From positions 3,100,001 through 3,164,000 of the forward strand of contig NZ_LR134117.1 in the NCBI RefSeq assembly GCF_900635445.1: DNA of 64,000 nt. Reading direction: 5' to 3'. Origin of the DNA: Serratia odorifera (lineage in GTDB: Bacteria; Pseudomonadota; Gammaproteobacteria; Enterobacterales; Enterobacteriaceae). Positions 21,402 through 30,961 of the stretch are shown piece by piece. Below the pieces are notes generated by a model. It was not told the origin of the DNA, made no database searches, and saw nothing but the letters and a program-made list of their open reading frames with translations. The translations under genes and the position numbers were made by a program. How positions within the stretch are numbered: the stretch's first letter is position 1; each line of letters begins with the position of its first letter.

Positions 21402-22168
21402 TGCTGGCCGCGCGCGTATTGCAGCAGGGCAGCGGCGATCGGCCCTGGCTGGTGTGGTTGCATGGCCTGCTCGGCAATAATAACGAATGGCGGGTAATTG
21501 CTTCGCGTTGCCCGCAATGGCCGTCGCTGGCGATTGATCTGCCCGGCCATGGCGAGTCGGTTACGCAGCGTTGTGATGACTTTGCCGATGTCAGCCGGCA
21601 GATCGTCGCCACCCTGCAACGGCACGGCATTGAACGATACTGGCTGGTGGGCTACTCGCTTGGCGGCCGTATTGCCATGTACCACGCCTGTCTCGGCGCT
21701 AGCCATGGTTTGCAGGGCGTGGTGATCGAAGGCGGCAATCCGGGGCTGGCCGATCCGGCGCTGCGCGACCAGCGTCGGGCGCATGATGCCGACTGGGCTG
21801 CACGCTTTCGCCATCAACCGATCAGACAGGTGCTGGCCGATTGGTATCAACAGCCGGTGTTTCGGGAAATGAGCGAGGTGCACCGCGCGTCGCTGATCGA
21901 CGCGCGTGCGGCAAACCACGGCCCGGCGGTGGCGGCGATGCTGGAAGCGACTTCGCTTGGTCGTCAGCCTTATCTTGTCCCGCTGTTACGGCAGTTGACC
22001 CTGCCATTATGCGTGTTGTGCGGTGCCGACGATGGCAAATTCCAACGGTTGACGTGCGATGCCGGTTTGCCGTTACGCGTCATTGAACACGCCGGCCACA
22101 ACGCGCATCTGGCCAACCCGCAACATTTTGCCGAACAGCTTTATGATTTTCTCGTTAACCCAGGTTAA
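21401..22168 (+). CDS. menH: 2-succinyl-6-hydroxy-2,4-cyclohexadiene-1-carboxylate synthase MenH
   Basis: MenH is an alpha/beta hydrolase-fold lyase that removes pyruvate from SEPHCHC to give SHCHC. From the ATG at 21401 it has 255 residues. The nucleophile elbow GYSLGGR puts the serine at residue 86, the same number as in E. coli, which supports this start over the GTG six bases upstream. The other expected triad members are visible as the aspartate in LCGADDGKF and the histidine in EHAGHNAHLANP. An HG oxyanion motif (WLHGLLGNNNEW) is also present. The start overlaps the menD stop by one base, so translation is coupled. Confidence 0.95.
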   Translation: MLAARVLQQGSGDRPWLVWLHGLLGNNNEWRVIASRCPQWPSLAIDLPGHGESVTQRCDDFADVSRQIVATLQRHGIERYWLVGYSLGGRIAMYHACLGASHGLQGVVIEGGNPGLADPALRDQRRAHDADWAARFRHQPIRQVLADWYQQPVFREMSEVHRASLIDARAANHGPAVAAMLEATSLGRQPYLVPLLRQLTLPLCVLCGADDGKFQRLTCDAGLPLRVIEHAGHNAHLANPQHFAEQLYDFLVNPG

Positions 22169-22178
22169 GGAACCGAAC

Positions 22179-23036
22179 ATGCTTTATCCGACAGAACAAC
22201 AGCTTTACGCGGCCATTGACTGGCAAGACTGCAGCGGTGATTTCGACGATATCCTGTATCACAAATCCGCCGACGGCATTGCCAAAATCACTATTAACCG
22301 CCCGCAGGTGCGCAATGCTTTCCGCCCGCAAACGGTAAAAGAGATGATCGATGCGCTGAGCAATGCGCGTTACGACGATGGCATTGGCACCATTATCCTG
22401 ACCGGCGCTGGCGATAAGGCTTTCTGTTCCGGTGGCGATCAGAAAGTTCGCGGCGATTACGGCGGTTATAAAGATGCCAGCGGTGTACATCACCTCAACG
22501 TCCTGGATTTCCAACGCCAGATTCGCACCTGTCCGAAACCTGTCGTGGCGATGGTGGCTGGCTATTCGATCGGTGGTGGCCACGTGCTGCATATGATGTG
22601 CGACCTGACCATTGCCGCCGACAACGCCATCTTTGGCCAAACCGGACCGAAAGTCGGTTCGTTTGACGGTGGCTGGGGGGCGTCTTATATGGCGCGCATC
22701 GTCGGCCAGAAGAAAGCGCGTGAAATCTGGTTCCTGTGCCGTCAATACGACGCCGCCGCCGCGCTGGACATGGGGCTGGTCAACACCGTGGTGCCGTTGG
22801 CGGAACTGGAAAAAGAGACCGTGCGCTGGTGCCGTGAAATGCTGCAAAACAGCCCGATGGCGCTGCGTTGCCTGAAGGCGGCGCTGAACGCCGACTGCGA
22901 CGGCCAGGCGGGACTGCAAGAACTGGCCGGCAACGCCACCATGCTGTTCTACATGACCGATGAAGGCCAGGAAGGGCGCAATGCGTTTAACGAAAAACGC
23001 CAGCCTGACTTCAGTAAATTCAAGCGTAATCCGTAA
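22179..23036 (+). CDS. menB: 1,4-dihydroxy-2-naphthoyl-CoA synthase MenB
   Basis: MenB closes the second ring of the naphthoquinone by an intramolecular Claisen condensation of o-succinylbenzoyl-CoA. It is a crotonase-family enzyme of 285 residues. Visible landmarks are the CoA-binding FCSGGDQKVRGDYGGY, the oxyanion-hole segment MVAGYSIGGGHVLHMMCDLTIAA, and the active-site loop GPKVGSFDGGWGASYMAR. The ATG at 22179 has AAGGA about eight bases upstream. The open frame continues further upstream, into menH, but that part has no family similarity. The stop overlaps the menC start as TAATG. Confidence 0.97.
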   Translation: MLYPTEQQLYAAIDWQDCSGDFDDILYHKSADGIAKITINRPQVRNAFRPQTVKEMIDALSNARYDDGIGTIILTGAGDKAFCSGGDQKVRGDYGGYKDASGVHHLNVLDFQRQIRTCPKPVVAMVAGYSIGGGHVLHMMCDLTIAADNAIFGQTGPKVGSFDGGWGASYMARIVGQKKAREIWFLCRQYDAAAALDMGLVNTVVPLAELEKETVRWCREMLQNSPMALRCLKAALNADCDGQAGLQELAGNATMLFYMTDEGQEGRNAFNEKRQPDFSKFKRNP

Positions 23037-24019
23037 TGACGGCCTCACTGCGTAACGCCGCCGTCTATCGCTACAGCCTGCCAATGGAGGCGGGCGTAGT
23101 GCTGCGCCACCAGCGGTTGAAAACGCGCGACGGCTTGCTGGTACATCTGCAACAGGGCGAACGGCACGGTTGGGGCGAAATTGCGCCGCTGCCTGAGTTC
23201 AGCAGCGAAACGCTGGATCAGGCGCAGCAGGCGACGCAGGCATGGTTAACGCACTGGCTGGCCGGGGCGCAGCCGGATGAGGATGCGCTGCCGTCGGTGG
23301 CGTTTGGCATCAGCTGCGCGCTGGCGGAGCTGGATCAACGCCTGCCGTTGGCGGCGGACTACCGTACTGCGCCACTGTGTACCGGCGATCCGGACGCGCT
23401 GTTTGCACTACTCGATGCGCTGCCGGGTGACAAGATCGCCAAGATCAAGGTCGGGCTGTATGAAGCGGTGCGCGATGGCATGATAGTCAATGTGCTGCTG
23501 GAGGCGTTGCCCGATCTGCGTTTGCGGCTGGACGCCAACCGCAGTTGGACGCGTGCCAAAGCCGACGGTTTTGCCAGGTACGTTAATCCGGCGTGGCGCG
23601 ATCGCATCGCCTTTCTCGAAGAACCCTGCAAAACTCCCGATGAATCACGCGCCTTCGCCGAGGAAACCGGCATCGCCATTGCCTGGGACGAAAGCGTGCG
23701 CGAGCCGGGGTTTGCGGTACGGGCCGAGCCGGGCGTGGCGGCCATCGTAATAAAACCGATGCTGACCGGTAGTCTGACGCGCTGCCGGCAACTGGTGCGG
23801 CAGGCGCAGCAGGCCGGATTAACCGCGGTGATCAGTTCCAGCATCGAGTCCAGCCTGGGTCTAAGCCAATTGGCGCGCATCGCGCATTGGCTGACGCCGG
23901 ATACCGTGCCGGGGCTCGATACGCTGAACCTGATGCAGGCGCAGTTGCTGCGTGCCTGGCCGGGAAGTGATTTGCCGCTGCTGGACGTCGATACATTGGA
24001 GTGCCTATGGCGCCGTTGA
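23036..24019 (+). CDS. menC: o-Succinylbenzoate synthase MenC
   Basis: MenC dehydrates SHCHC to o-succinylbenzoate. It is a 327-residue member of the enolase superfamily. The catalytic lysine pair is in KIKVGLYEA and VIKPMLTG. The three magnesium ligands fall in LRLDANRSW, FLEEPCKT and AWDESVRE, which is the expected order for the barrel domain. The N-terminal capping domain spans about residues 1-95. The gene starts on the last base of the menB stop and overlaps the start of menE by 13 bases, as in a compact translationally coupled operon. Confidence 0.96.
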   Translation: MTASLRNAAVYRYSLPMEAGVVLRHQRLKTRDGLLVHLQQGERHGWGEIAPLPEFSSETLDQAQQATQAWLTHWLAGAQPDEDALPSVAFGISCALAELDQRLPLAADYRTAPLCTGDPDALFALLDALPGDKIAKIKVGLYEAVRDGMIVNVLLEALPDLRLRLDANRSWTRAKADGFARYVNPAWRDRIAFLEEPCKTPDESRAFAEETGIAIAWDESVREPGFAVRAEPGVAAIVIKPMLTGSLTRCRQLVRQAQQAGLTAVISSSIESSLGLSQLARIAHWLTPDTVPGLDTLNLMQAQLLRAWPGSDLPLLDVDTLECLWRR

Positions 24020-25389
24020 GCGACTGGCCCTGGCGTCACTGGGCCGCCCAGCGTGCACAGGACACGGCGCTGATTGTCGGCAGGCAAAGCGTCAGCTGGC
24101 AGGCGCTGCAATCGCGCATTGATGCGCTGGCAGCGGATTTCCAGTTTCAGGGGGTAATGCCCGGCTGCGGCGTAGCGCTGTGCGGCAAAAACGGCTATCC
24201 GCTATTACTGGCCTATCTGGCGTTACTGCAATGCGGCGCGCGGTTGCTGCCGCTCAATCCGGCCCTGCCAACGCCGCTGCTTAACGTATTATTGCCGCAA
24301 CTGGACGTGCAGTTTGCCTTCGGCCCGGAGGGGCTGCCGGCACTGCCTGCGGGGATAAAGACGCTGACGCCGCCGGCTACCCGCCAACGACTGCCGACAA
24401 TCCCGCACTGGGACAGCCAGCGTTTGGCGACCCTGACGCTGACGTCCGGTTCCAGCGGTATGCCCAAAGCCGCAGCGCACAGCTTTGCCGGCCATTTGGC
24501 CAGCGCCGCCGGCGTATTGCAGCTGATGGACTTTCAACCGCAGGACTGCTGGCTGCTTTCACTGCCGCTGTTCCACGTTTCCGGCCAGGGCATTGTCTGG
24601 CGCTGGCTGGCGGTCGGCGCACGGTTGGCGGTACGCAATATGCAGCCGTTGAGCGAGGCGTTGGACGGTTGTAGCCATGCGTCGCTGGTGCCCACGCAGC
24701 TTTGGCGTTTGCTCAGCCAGTCGCAGACAACGCATTCGCTAAAGGAAGTGCTGCTTGGCGGTGCGATGATCCCGGTGCCGCTGACCGAACAGGCCGAAGC
24801 GGCGGGCATTCGCTGTTGGTGTGGCTACGGCCTGACGGAACTGGCGTCGACCGTGTGCGCCAAGCGCGCCGATGCGCTGCCGGGCGTCGGTCTGCCGCTC
24901 ATCGGGCGTGAGATCAGGCTGGTAGAGGGCGAAGTGTGGATCCGCGCGCAAAGCCTGGCATTGGGCTATTGGCGCAACGGTGCGCTGCACCCGCTGGTTG
25001 ACCGGCAAGGCTGGTTTCATACGCGCGATCGCGGGGTGATGGAACAGGGCGAACTGCGTATCCTTGGCCGCTTGGACAATCTGTTCTTTTGCGGTGGCGA
25101 AGGCGTACAACCCGAAGACCTGGAGCGGATATTTGCCGAGCACCCGCAGATTTCACAGGTGTTTGTGGTACCGGTCGACGATGCCGAATTCGGCCAGCGG
25201 CCGGTGGCGGTGGTCGAGGCGGAGGGAGAGCTGACGCTGGACGCCTTGCTGGCCTGGTCGCAGGCGCGATTGGCCAACTTCCAACGGCCGGTGGCGTTGC
25301 TACGTTTGCCGGCAGCGTTGAAAAACGGCGGAATCAAGGTGGCTCGACGGCAGGTACAGGAGTGGGCGGCGCAATCGGTGCGGCAGTAG
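24007..25389 (+). CDS. menE: o-Succinylbenzoate-CoA ligase MenE
   Basis: MenE activates o-succinylbenzoate with ATP and CoA to o-succinylbenzoyl-CoA. It is an acyl-adenylate-forming enzyme of about 460 residues. The P-loop-like motif LTLTSGSSGMPKAAAHS, the adenine-binding WCGYGLTELAST, the aspartate in WFHTRDRG, the hinge LRILGRLDN and the C-terminal lysine in KNGGIKVARR are all present. A GTG six bases upstream is an alternative start. It is the last gene of the men operon and converges on the catalase gene across a hairpin. Confidence 0.95.
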   Translation: MAPLSDWPWRHWAAQRAQDTALIVGRQSVSWQALQSRIDALAADFQFQGVMPGCGVALCGKNGYPLLLAYLALLQCGARLLPLNPALPTPLLNVLLPQLDVQFAFGPEGLPALPAGIKTLTPPATRQRLPTIPHWDSQRLATLTLTSGSSGMPKAAAHSFAGHLASAAGVLQLMDFQPQDCWLLSLPLFHVSGQGIVWRWLAVGARLAVRNMQPLSEALDGCSHASLVPTQLWRLLSQSQTTHSLKEVLLGGAMIPVPLTEQAEAAGIRCWCGYGLTELASTVCAKRADALPGVGLPLIGREIRLVEGEVWIRAQSLALGYWRNGALHPLVDRQGWFHTRDRGVMEQGELRILGRLDNLFFCGGEGVQPEDLERIFAEHPQISQVFVVPVDDAEFGQRPVAVVEAEGELTLDALLAWSQARLANFQRPVALLRLPAALKNGGIKVARRQVQEWAAQSVRQ

Positions 25390-25403
25390 CGTCGCCTTGA
25401 AAC

Positions 25404-25426
25404 GCAGGGGTGTGTGACACCCCTGC
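25404..25426. terminator. Convergent hairpin between menE and katA
   Basis: A perfect ten-base-pair inverted repeat GCAGGGGTGT/ACACCCCTGC with a three-base loop lies between the two convergent stop codons. It lacks a strong T run, so it may end transcripts from both sides only partially. Confidence 0.6.
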
Positions 25427-25437
25427 CAAGATGACGC

Positions 25438-26874
25438 TTACTGGATGCCCAACGCCTTGGCGACGCCGGCGCCGTATGCCGGATGAACCTTGGTGAACAG
25501 CGCTATCTGGCGGCGCTGGATCGCTTCCGGCACCTGCGACAGCTCACCGGCGATGCGGTTAAACATACGCTGGTGTTCTTCTTCCGTCAGCAGTTCGAAC
25601 AGCGCGCGCGGTTGGCTGTAGTAATCATCATCTTCACGATGATTCCAATGATCGGCGGCGCCCTCGATGCTTAATGGTGGTTCGCTAAAGTCCGGTTGCT
25701 CCTGGAACAGACCGAAACTGTTCGGCTCGTAGGTTGGGCCATTGCCGCTGTTGCCGTCCACGCGCATCGCACCATCGCGGTGGTAGTTGTGGAACGGGCA
25801 TTTGGCACCATTTACCGGGATCTGATGGTGGTTTACGCCCAGGCGATAGCGGTGCGCATCGCCATAAGAGAATAAACGTCCCTGCAACATTTTGTCCGGC
25901 GAGAAGCTGACGCCGGGCACCACATTGGCCGGGTTCATGGCCACTTGCTCCACTTCCGAGAAATAGTTATCCGGGTTGCGGTTCAGTTCGAAGTAGCCGA
26001 CGTCAATCAACGGGAAGTCGGCGTGCGGCCAGACTTTGGTCAGATCGAACGGGTTATAAGGAGTTTGCGAGGCCTGATGCTCCGGCATGATCTGCACCTG
26101 CAGATTCCAGCGTGGGAAGTCGCCGCGTTCGATGGCGTCGAACAGATCGCGCTGCGAGCTTTCGCGATCCTTGGCAATGATCGCTTCTGCTTCATCATCC
26201 ATCAGGTTTTCAATACCCTGCTGGCAGCGGAAGTGGAATTTTACCCAGAAACGCTGGTTGTCGGCGTTGATAAAGCTATAGGTATGGCTGCCAAAGCCGT
26301 GCATATGGCGATAGGATTTGGGAATGCCGCGATCGCTGAAGTCGATGGTCAACTGGTGCAGTGATTCCGGCAGGTGCGAGAAGAAGTCCCATTTGTACAC
26401 CGGATTGCGCAGGTTGGTGCGGGGATCGCGCTTGACCACGTGGTTGAGATCCGGGAACTTCAGCGGATCGCGCAGATAAAACACCGGCGTGTCGTTGCCG
26501 ACCAGATCCCAGTTGCCTTCTTCGGTGTAAAATTTCATGGCAAAGCCGCGAATGTCACGTTCGGCATCCGCTGCGCCGCGTTCGCCGGCAACGGTGGAGA
26601 ATCGAACAAACATCTCGGTTTTTTTGCCAACGTCAGAGAACAGCTTGGCGCGTGTGTATTGGCTGATATCGTGAGTGACGGTGAAGGTGCCGTAAGCGCC
26701 AGAACCCTTGGCGTGCATGCGGCGTTCCGGGATAACTTCGCGATCAAAGTGAGCCAGCTTTTCCAGGAACCAGACGTCCTGAAGCAGCATCGGGCCGCGT
26801 TTACCTGCCGTAATGACATTATTGTTATCTACTACCGGCGCGCCGGCAGCGGTGGTCAATCCTTTCTTGCTCAT
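25438..26874 (-). CDS. katA: Catalase, small-subunit haem type (KatA-like)
   Basis: This monofunctional haem catalase of 478 residues breaks hydrogen peroxide into water and oxygen. The distal histidine is H54 (in RRMHAKGSGAYG), the distal asparagine N127 (VGNDTPVFYLRD) and the proximal haem tyrosine Y337 (RLFSYGDAHRYRLG). The length and the lack of a C-terminal flavodoxin-like domain place it in the small-subunit clade. It has no signal peptide, so it acts in the cytoplasm. Two ATGs stand side by side; the second is better spaced from the AAGGAG upstream. Confidence 0.95.
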   Translation of the reverse strand: MSKKGLTTAAGAPVVDNNNVITAGKRGPMLLQDVWFLEKLAHFDREVIPERRMHAKGSGAYGTFTVTHDISQYTRAKLFSDVGKKTEMFVRFSTVAGERGAADAERDIRGFAMKFYTEEGNWDLVGNDTPVFYLRDPLKFPDLNHVVKRDPRTNLRNPVYKWDFFSHLPESLHQLTIDFSDRGIPKSYRHMHGFGSHTYSFINADNQRFWVKFHFRCQQGIENLMDDEAEAIIAKDRESSQRDLFDAIERGDFPRWNLQVQIMPEHQASQTPYNPFDLTKVWPHADFPLIDVGYFELNRNPDNYFSEVEQVAMNPANVVPGVSFSPDKMLQGRLFSYGDAHRYRLGVNHHQIPVNGAKCPFHNYHRDGAMRVDGNSGNGPTYEPNSFGLFQEQPDFSEPPLSIEGAADHWNHREDDDYYSQPRALFELLTEEEHQRMFNRIAGELSQVPEAIQRRQIALFTKVHPAYGAGVAKALGIQ

Positions 26875-27204
26875 CATGTGCTCCTTTACGGTACTGCATT
26901 TAGGTGTGACAGCTCATACTCGGGTGACTTCACGTCCACAATTCTATGGCGCAGGGAAAATCTCACCCTGACCTTTGTCAAAGTCATTATTAGTTGTAGC
27001 GCTATTATTCAGCCTCAGCAAATAGGCGGTAGTTATCGTTGTGATAACGTTCAGAAATGGATCACTTATTTACAATTTGCTGAAAGATTGAGAGATTTTT
27101 TGACCTGCTGCCGAACATCTGGCGCCGCCGTTCGGTTACACTCTCCAGCGCAACAAACCAGGTTAATACATCATTGATGATGAAAAAATGACGAAGAGGA
27201 CACA
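26875..27204. other. Intergenic region between katA and yfaZ
   Basis: These 330 bases separate the divergent katA and yfaZ genes and must hold both promoters. The only structure I see is the dyad GTTATC, five bases, GATAAC at 27032-27048, which could be an operator. I see no convincing coding frame. Confidence 0.5.
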
Positions 27205-27747
27205 ATGAAAAAGACTTTAGTCGCGTGTGCAGCAGGCTTGCTGCTTGTGGCTGGCTCCGCCAATGCCATCAGCGTTACCGGCGAAGCGGGGGAACACTAT
27301 ACCAATCTCGGCGTGGGCTTTGGCACCACCTCGGCTGGACTGGCGGTCAGCGGCAACTGGGCGCACAGCGACAATGACGGCGATATCGCCGGGCTGGGGC
27401 TGGGCTTGAACCTACCGCTGGGGCCTCTGATGGCAACGGTCGGTGGCAAGGCGCTGTATCTTGGGCCAAAAGACGGTGATGACGGTTATGCGGTCGCGGT
27501 AGGCGGCGGCTTGCGGCTGCCGTTGGGCGAGCATTTCGCACTGTTTGGCGAAGGGTATTATGCCCCGGACTCGCTCTCCAGCGGCGTGGACAAATATAGC
27601 GAAGCCAATGCCGGCGTGCGTTGGAACGTTTTCCGTCCATTGTCGGTGACCGCCGGTTATCGTTATATCGAGATGGCAGGGAAGGACGGCCACCGCGACA
27701 ACGTACTGGCTGACGGCCCGTACCTCGGCGCCAGCCTGGATTTCTAA
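27205..27747 (+). CDS. yfaZ: YfaZ family outer membrane protein
   Basis: This 180-residue protein has a Sec signal peptide (MKKTLVACAAGLLLVAGSANA, mature from ISVTGE). Its mature part is a series of alternating amphipathic strands ending in a C-terminal phenylalanine (YLGASLDF), as expected for a small outer-membrane beta-barrel. It matches the YfaZ family, which has no established function. GACGAAGAGGA precedes the ATG. A terminator follows 17 bases after the stop. Confidence 0.88.
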   Translation: MKKTLVACAAGLLLVAGSANAISVTGEAGEHYTNLGVGFGTTSAGLAVSGNWAHSDNDGDIAGLGLGLNLPLGPLMATVGGKALYLGPKDGDDGYAVAVGGGLRLPLGEHFALFGEGYYAPDSLSSGVDKYSEANAGVRWNVFRPLSVTAGYRYIEMAGKDGHRDNVLADGPYLGASLDF

Positions 27748-27764
27748 CGGCTGTGAACCGGTTC

Positions 27765-27792
27765 AAGGCGCGAACGGTTTCGCGCCTTTTTT
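27765..27792 (+). terminator. Rho-independent terminator of yfaZ
   Basis: The stem GGCGCGAA/TTCGCGCC with a four-base loop is followed by six Ts. It also lies just beyond the end of the convergent tyrP gene. Confidence 0.9.
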
Positions 27793-27807
27793 ACGTCGGT
27801 TTTCTCT

Positions 27808-29017
27808 CTAGCCGACGGCGGGCAGCATGCCGCTGGCGATGCCCAGTTGAATGGCGATGACGGTGATGCCGCAGATAAACACCACCGCCAGCGCCGGGGT
27901 TCCCCCCCAGACACGGTAGCGCGCCTGATGCTGTCGGCGGGTTTTCCACACCAGCAGCGACGGCAGCAGCAGCGCCAATACCGACAGGGCGATGGCGGCA
28001 AACCCCAATGCCAGCACAAAGCCGCGCGGGTAAAACAGCGCGAACACCAGCGGTGGCAGGAAGGTGATCAACCCGGTCTGCAAGCGGCCGCGGGCATTAT
28101 CCTGGCGCTTGCACAAATCGGCCAGAAAATCGAACAGCCCCAGTGATACCCCAAGGAACGAGGTTGCCAGCGCCAGATCGGCAAACAGATGCACCGCCAG
28201 CTCAACGTGCGGCGTGGCTACCACGTCACGCACCGCCTGTAACAAGCCGTTCAAGCCCGCCTGCTGCGCCAGGATACCGACAAAGGTATTGGAGCTGATG
28301 CTGCCCAGCGTCGCCAACTGCCAGAAGATATAGGCGACCAGCGGGATAGCGCTGCCGACGATAAATATCCAGCGCAGCTTGCGGATATTGCCGCCCATGT
28401 AATTAACAATGCTCGGTACGCTGCCATGGAAGCCAAACGAGGTGAAAATTACCGGGATGGCCGACAGCGCCAGTCCTTGTTCCAACGGTAAAGTCATCAG
28501 ATTGGTTTGGTGAATATTCGGCAGCATCAGACCGAGCATGACGATAAGAAAGACGATTTTGGCGCTGAATAAAATGCGATTGAACAGATCGACGGAATGG
28601 GTGCCAATGCACACCACGCCGCCCGCCACCACGGTGAACAACAACACGCCGAGTGATGCCGGGACGCTGTACGCGGTCCATTGGCTGAGGCTGGCAGCCA
28701 GCAGCTCACCCCGCTCCGCTGATGTAGGCCGCGGTCAGGGCATACATCAGAAACATCATGCTGAAGCTGGTCAGCCACTGTCCGCCGCCGCCCAGGTAGC
28801 GCTTCGCCAGGGTACCAAGGCCCGTATCGGCCTGCTCGTGCTGATAAACCTCAACCAGCAGCAAAGCGGTATAACACATCAACAGCCATAGCCCGACCAG
28901 TAAAGCCAGGGTGACGCCGAAACCGACGCCGGCGGCTGCCAGCGGCATGGCCAGCATGCCGGCGCCAATGGTGGTGCCTGCCACGATAAAAACACTGCCA
29001 AGAGTGCGATTCTTCAC
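27808..29017 (-). pseudogene. tyrP: Tyrosine-specific transport protein TyrP, frameshifted by one base
   Basis: TyrP is a proton-driven tyrosine permease of the inner membrane (hydroxy/aromatic amino acid permease family). The N-terminal signature NRTLGSVFIVAGTTIGAGML and the conserved VIFTSFGFHGSVPSIV segment are both present. The first about 103 residues end at AYISGAG. The extra base in the four-C run at 28709-28712 then puts the remaining part (ELLAASLSQW onward) in another frame. Correcting it gives 402 residues, one fewer than E. coli TyrP. The GTG at 29017 aligns with the E. coli start; a TTG 15 bases upstream is the alternative. No convincing TyrR box was found upstream. Confidence 0.9.
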
Positions 29018-29261
29018 GTTTTTCTCTACCAACCAATGATTTTGGAAAATTATAGGTAATCAATTCAGTGTGCGGCAGGATAGTTGAACGGTGATTTTGT
29101 GTCAAATGAGCGTTACGCATACTGTACAGTTATCGTTACGATCATGCGAGCGGCACGCCAGCGCAAAAAAATGCGTTATGCAGCAATAAAACCCTCTCCA
29201 ACGGTGAAAAGTTATTTACAGGCTTCTATAGTGGAATGACCAGAAAATGTGGGAGAGATCA

Positions 29262-30458
29262 ATGTTAAGGGTTGAAATGCTCAGCACCGGTGATGAGGTG
29301 CTGCATGGACAAATTATTGATACCAATGCTGCCTGGTTGGCAGATTATCTGTTTCAGCAAGGGCTGCCGATGACTGGGCGTGAAACGGTCGGGGACAGTC
29401 TCTCCTCCCTGATCGCAACCTTGCAGGAGCGTAGCCAGATTGCCGACGTGCTGATCGTCAATGGCGGGCTGGGGCCGACCAGTGACGATCTCAGCGCGTT
29501 GGCGGCAGCCAGGGCGGCCGGCGTTGAGCTGATTGAGCAGCCGCAATGGATCGCCCGCATGGAGGCCTTCTTTGCCGAGCGGGGACGCCCGATGGCCGCG
29601 TCCAACCGCAAGCAGGCGCACATCCCGGCCAATGCCGAGATGCTGGATAACAGCGTTGGCACCGCCTGTGGTTTTGCGCTGCAACTGAATAAATGCTGGA
29701 TGTTCTTCACGCCCGGCGTGCCGTCGGAATTTAAAGTGATGGTGGAACAGCAGATTTTACCGCGTCTACAGCAACGGTTTCGCTTACCGGAACCGCCTCT
29801 GTGCCTGCGTTTGACCACTTTTGGCACTTCTGAAAGCGATCTGGCTGCCGAACTGGACGGCATGCCGCTGCCGCCGGAGGTGGTGCTGGGGTATCGCTCG
29901 TCCAGCCCGATAATCGAACTCAAGTTGACCGGGCCAGTTGCGCAGCGTGCGGCGATGGAGAGCGCCTGGCAGCGCGTGCGTCAGGTCGCAGGGGATAACA
30001 CCATCTTCGAAGGTACCGTTGGTCTGCCGGCGTTGCTCGCCGAGCAGTTGCATCAACGGGGCTTGAAACTGGCGTTAAGCGAGCAGTTCAGCGCCGGGTT
30101 GATCAATCTGCAGTTACAGAGTGCCGGCGCTCCGCTGGCCGGCGGCGAACTGCTGCCGGATTACTGTAGCGAAACCCTGGCGTTGTTATTGGCACGCGCG
30201 CAGTCGTTGGCGCAACTGACGGGCGCACCGTTGACGCTGGCGGTGAGCGCCATGCAGGGTGAACAGGTCAGCGTCGCACTGTATACGTCGCAGGGCCGTT
30301 TTGGCCAAACCGTGCGTTATCGCGCGTCGCGCCACGGCTTGCGTTTACGCCAGGAATCGGTCGCGATGCTGGCGCTGGACATGCTGCGTCGCTGGCTGGC
30401 CGGCGGGCCCGTTTGCGGCAAAAACGGCTGGTTGGAGATTGTGGAAACCATCGAATAG
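29262..30458 (+). CDS. yfaY: CinA-like protein YfaY
   Basis: This 398-residue protein is of the CinA family. The N-terminal molybdopterin-binding-like (MoaB/COG1058) domain shows STGDEVLHGQIIDTNAAWLA and VLIVNGGLGPTSDDLSALAAA. The C-terminal part resembles the CinA deamidase domain, but where true NMN deamidases carry a conserved TGG motif this protein reads ALSEQFSAGLINLQL. It may thus lack that activity, as is known for the E. coli paralogue YfaY. The ATG at 29262, with GGGAG six bases upstream, is preferred over the one 15 bases earlier. It is transcribed away from tyrP. Confidence 0.88.
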   Translation: MLRVEMLSTGDEVLHGQIIDTNAAWLADYLFQQGLPMTGRETVGDSLSSLIATLQERSQIADVLIVNGGLGPTSDDLSALAAARAAGVELIEQPQWIARMEAFFAERGRPMAASNRKQAHIPANAEMLDNSVGTACGFALQLNKCWMFFTPGVPSEFKVMVEQQILPRLQQRFRLPEPPLCLRLTTFGTSESDLAAELDGMPLPPEVVLGYRSSSPIIELKLTGPVAQRAAMESAWQRVRQVAGDNTIFEGTVGLPALLAEQLHQRGLKLALSEQFSAGLINLQLQSAGAPLAGGELLPDYCSETLALLLARAQSLAQLTGAPLTLAVSAMQGEQVSVALYTSQGRFGQTVRYRASRHGLRLRQESVAMLALDMLRRWLAGGPVCGKNGWLEIVETIE

Positions 30459-30646
30459 GGTATTGTTGATAATACTGAAATATCACTTATAAATCACAAT
30501 ATTATAGGGAGTATTCGTTGTGGGGTAATGCTGTTGTTCGGCTGGCGGATGCGGGAGACTGTTGGTCTTGACCATGGTGTGACAAGGCAGGCAGATAAAA
30601 GCCCCAGACTGACTTCAAACAGCATGGGGCTGCAGATAAAGCATAG

Positions 30647-30667
30647 GGCGGGGCAACCCCGCCTTTT
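30647..30667 (+). terminator. Hairpin terminator between yfaY and yfaE
   Basis: A seven-base-pair stem GGCGGGG/CCCCGCC with a three-base loop is followed by four Ts on the plus strand. It lies between the convergent yfaY and yfaE genes. Confidence 0.65.
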
Positions 30668-30699
30668 GCTCTTCGGCGCGGTTTCAGGCCCCCAGCCGA

Positions 30700-30960
30700 T
30701 TAGATTTCCAGCTCGATATCCACCAGCGGCATACAGCAGCAGGGCAGGATTTCGCCGTCGTTGATAAACGCCAGCGGCTGTTGCTGGTATGCCACTTCAC
30801 CCTTGACCAGTTTCAGACGGCAGGCGCCGCAATAACCGGAACGGCATTGGTATTCAACCTGTACGTCATGCAGTTCCAGCACCTCGAGCAGGCAGCGTTC
30901 ACTGTTTGGGCAGGCCAGCTGCATACCGGAAGTACGCAGCGTCACGGTTGGCGTTGCCAT
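30700..30960 (-). CDS. yfaE: 2Fe-2S ferredoxin YfaE
   Basis: This 86-residue plant-type ferredoxin has the cluster ligands in CRSGYCGACR and a fourth cysteine in ILPCCCMP. YfaE maintains the diferric-tyrosyl radical cofactor of the class Ia ribonucleotide reductase small subunit. It begins one base after the nrdB stop, so it is the third gene of a nrdA-nrdB-yfaE operon, as in E. coli. Confidence 0.94.
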   Translation of the reverse strand: MATPTVTLRTSGMQLACPNSERCLLEVLELHDVQVEYQCRSGYCGACRLKLVKGEVAYQQQPLAFINDGEILPCCCMPLVDIELEI

Positions 30961-30961
30961 C

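Noticed and set aside
29040..29250. TyrR boxes upstream of tyrP
   Set aside because: No sequence close to TGTAAA-N6-TTTACA is present; the nearest stretch (TGTACAGTTATCGTTACG) is a poor match.
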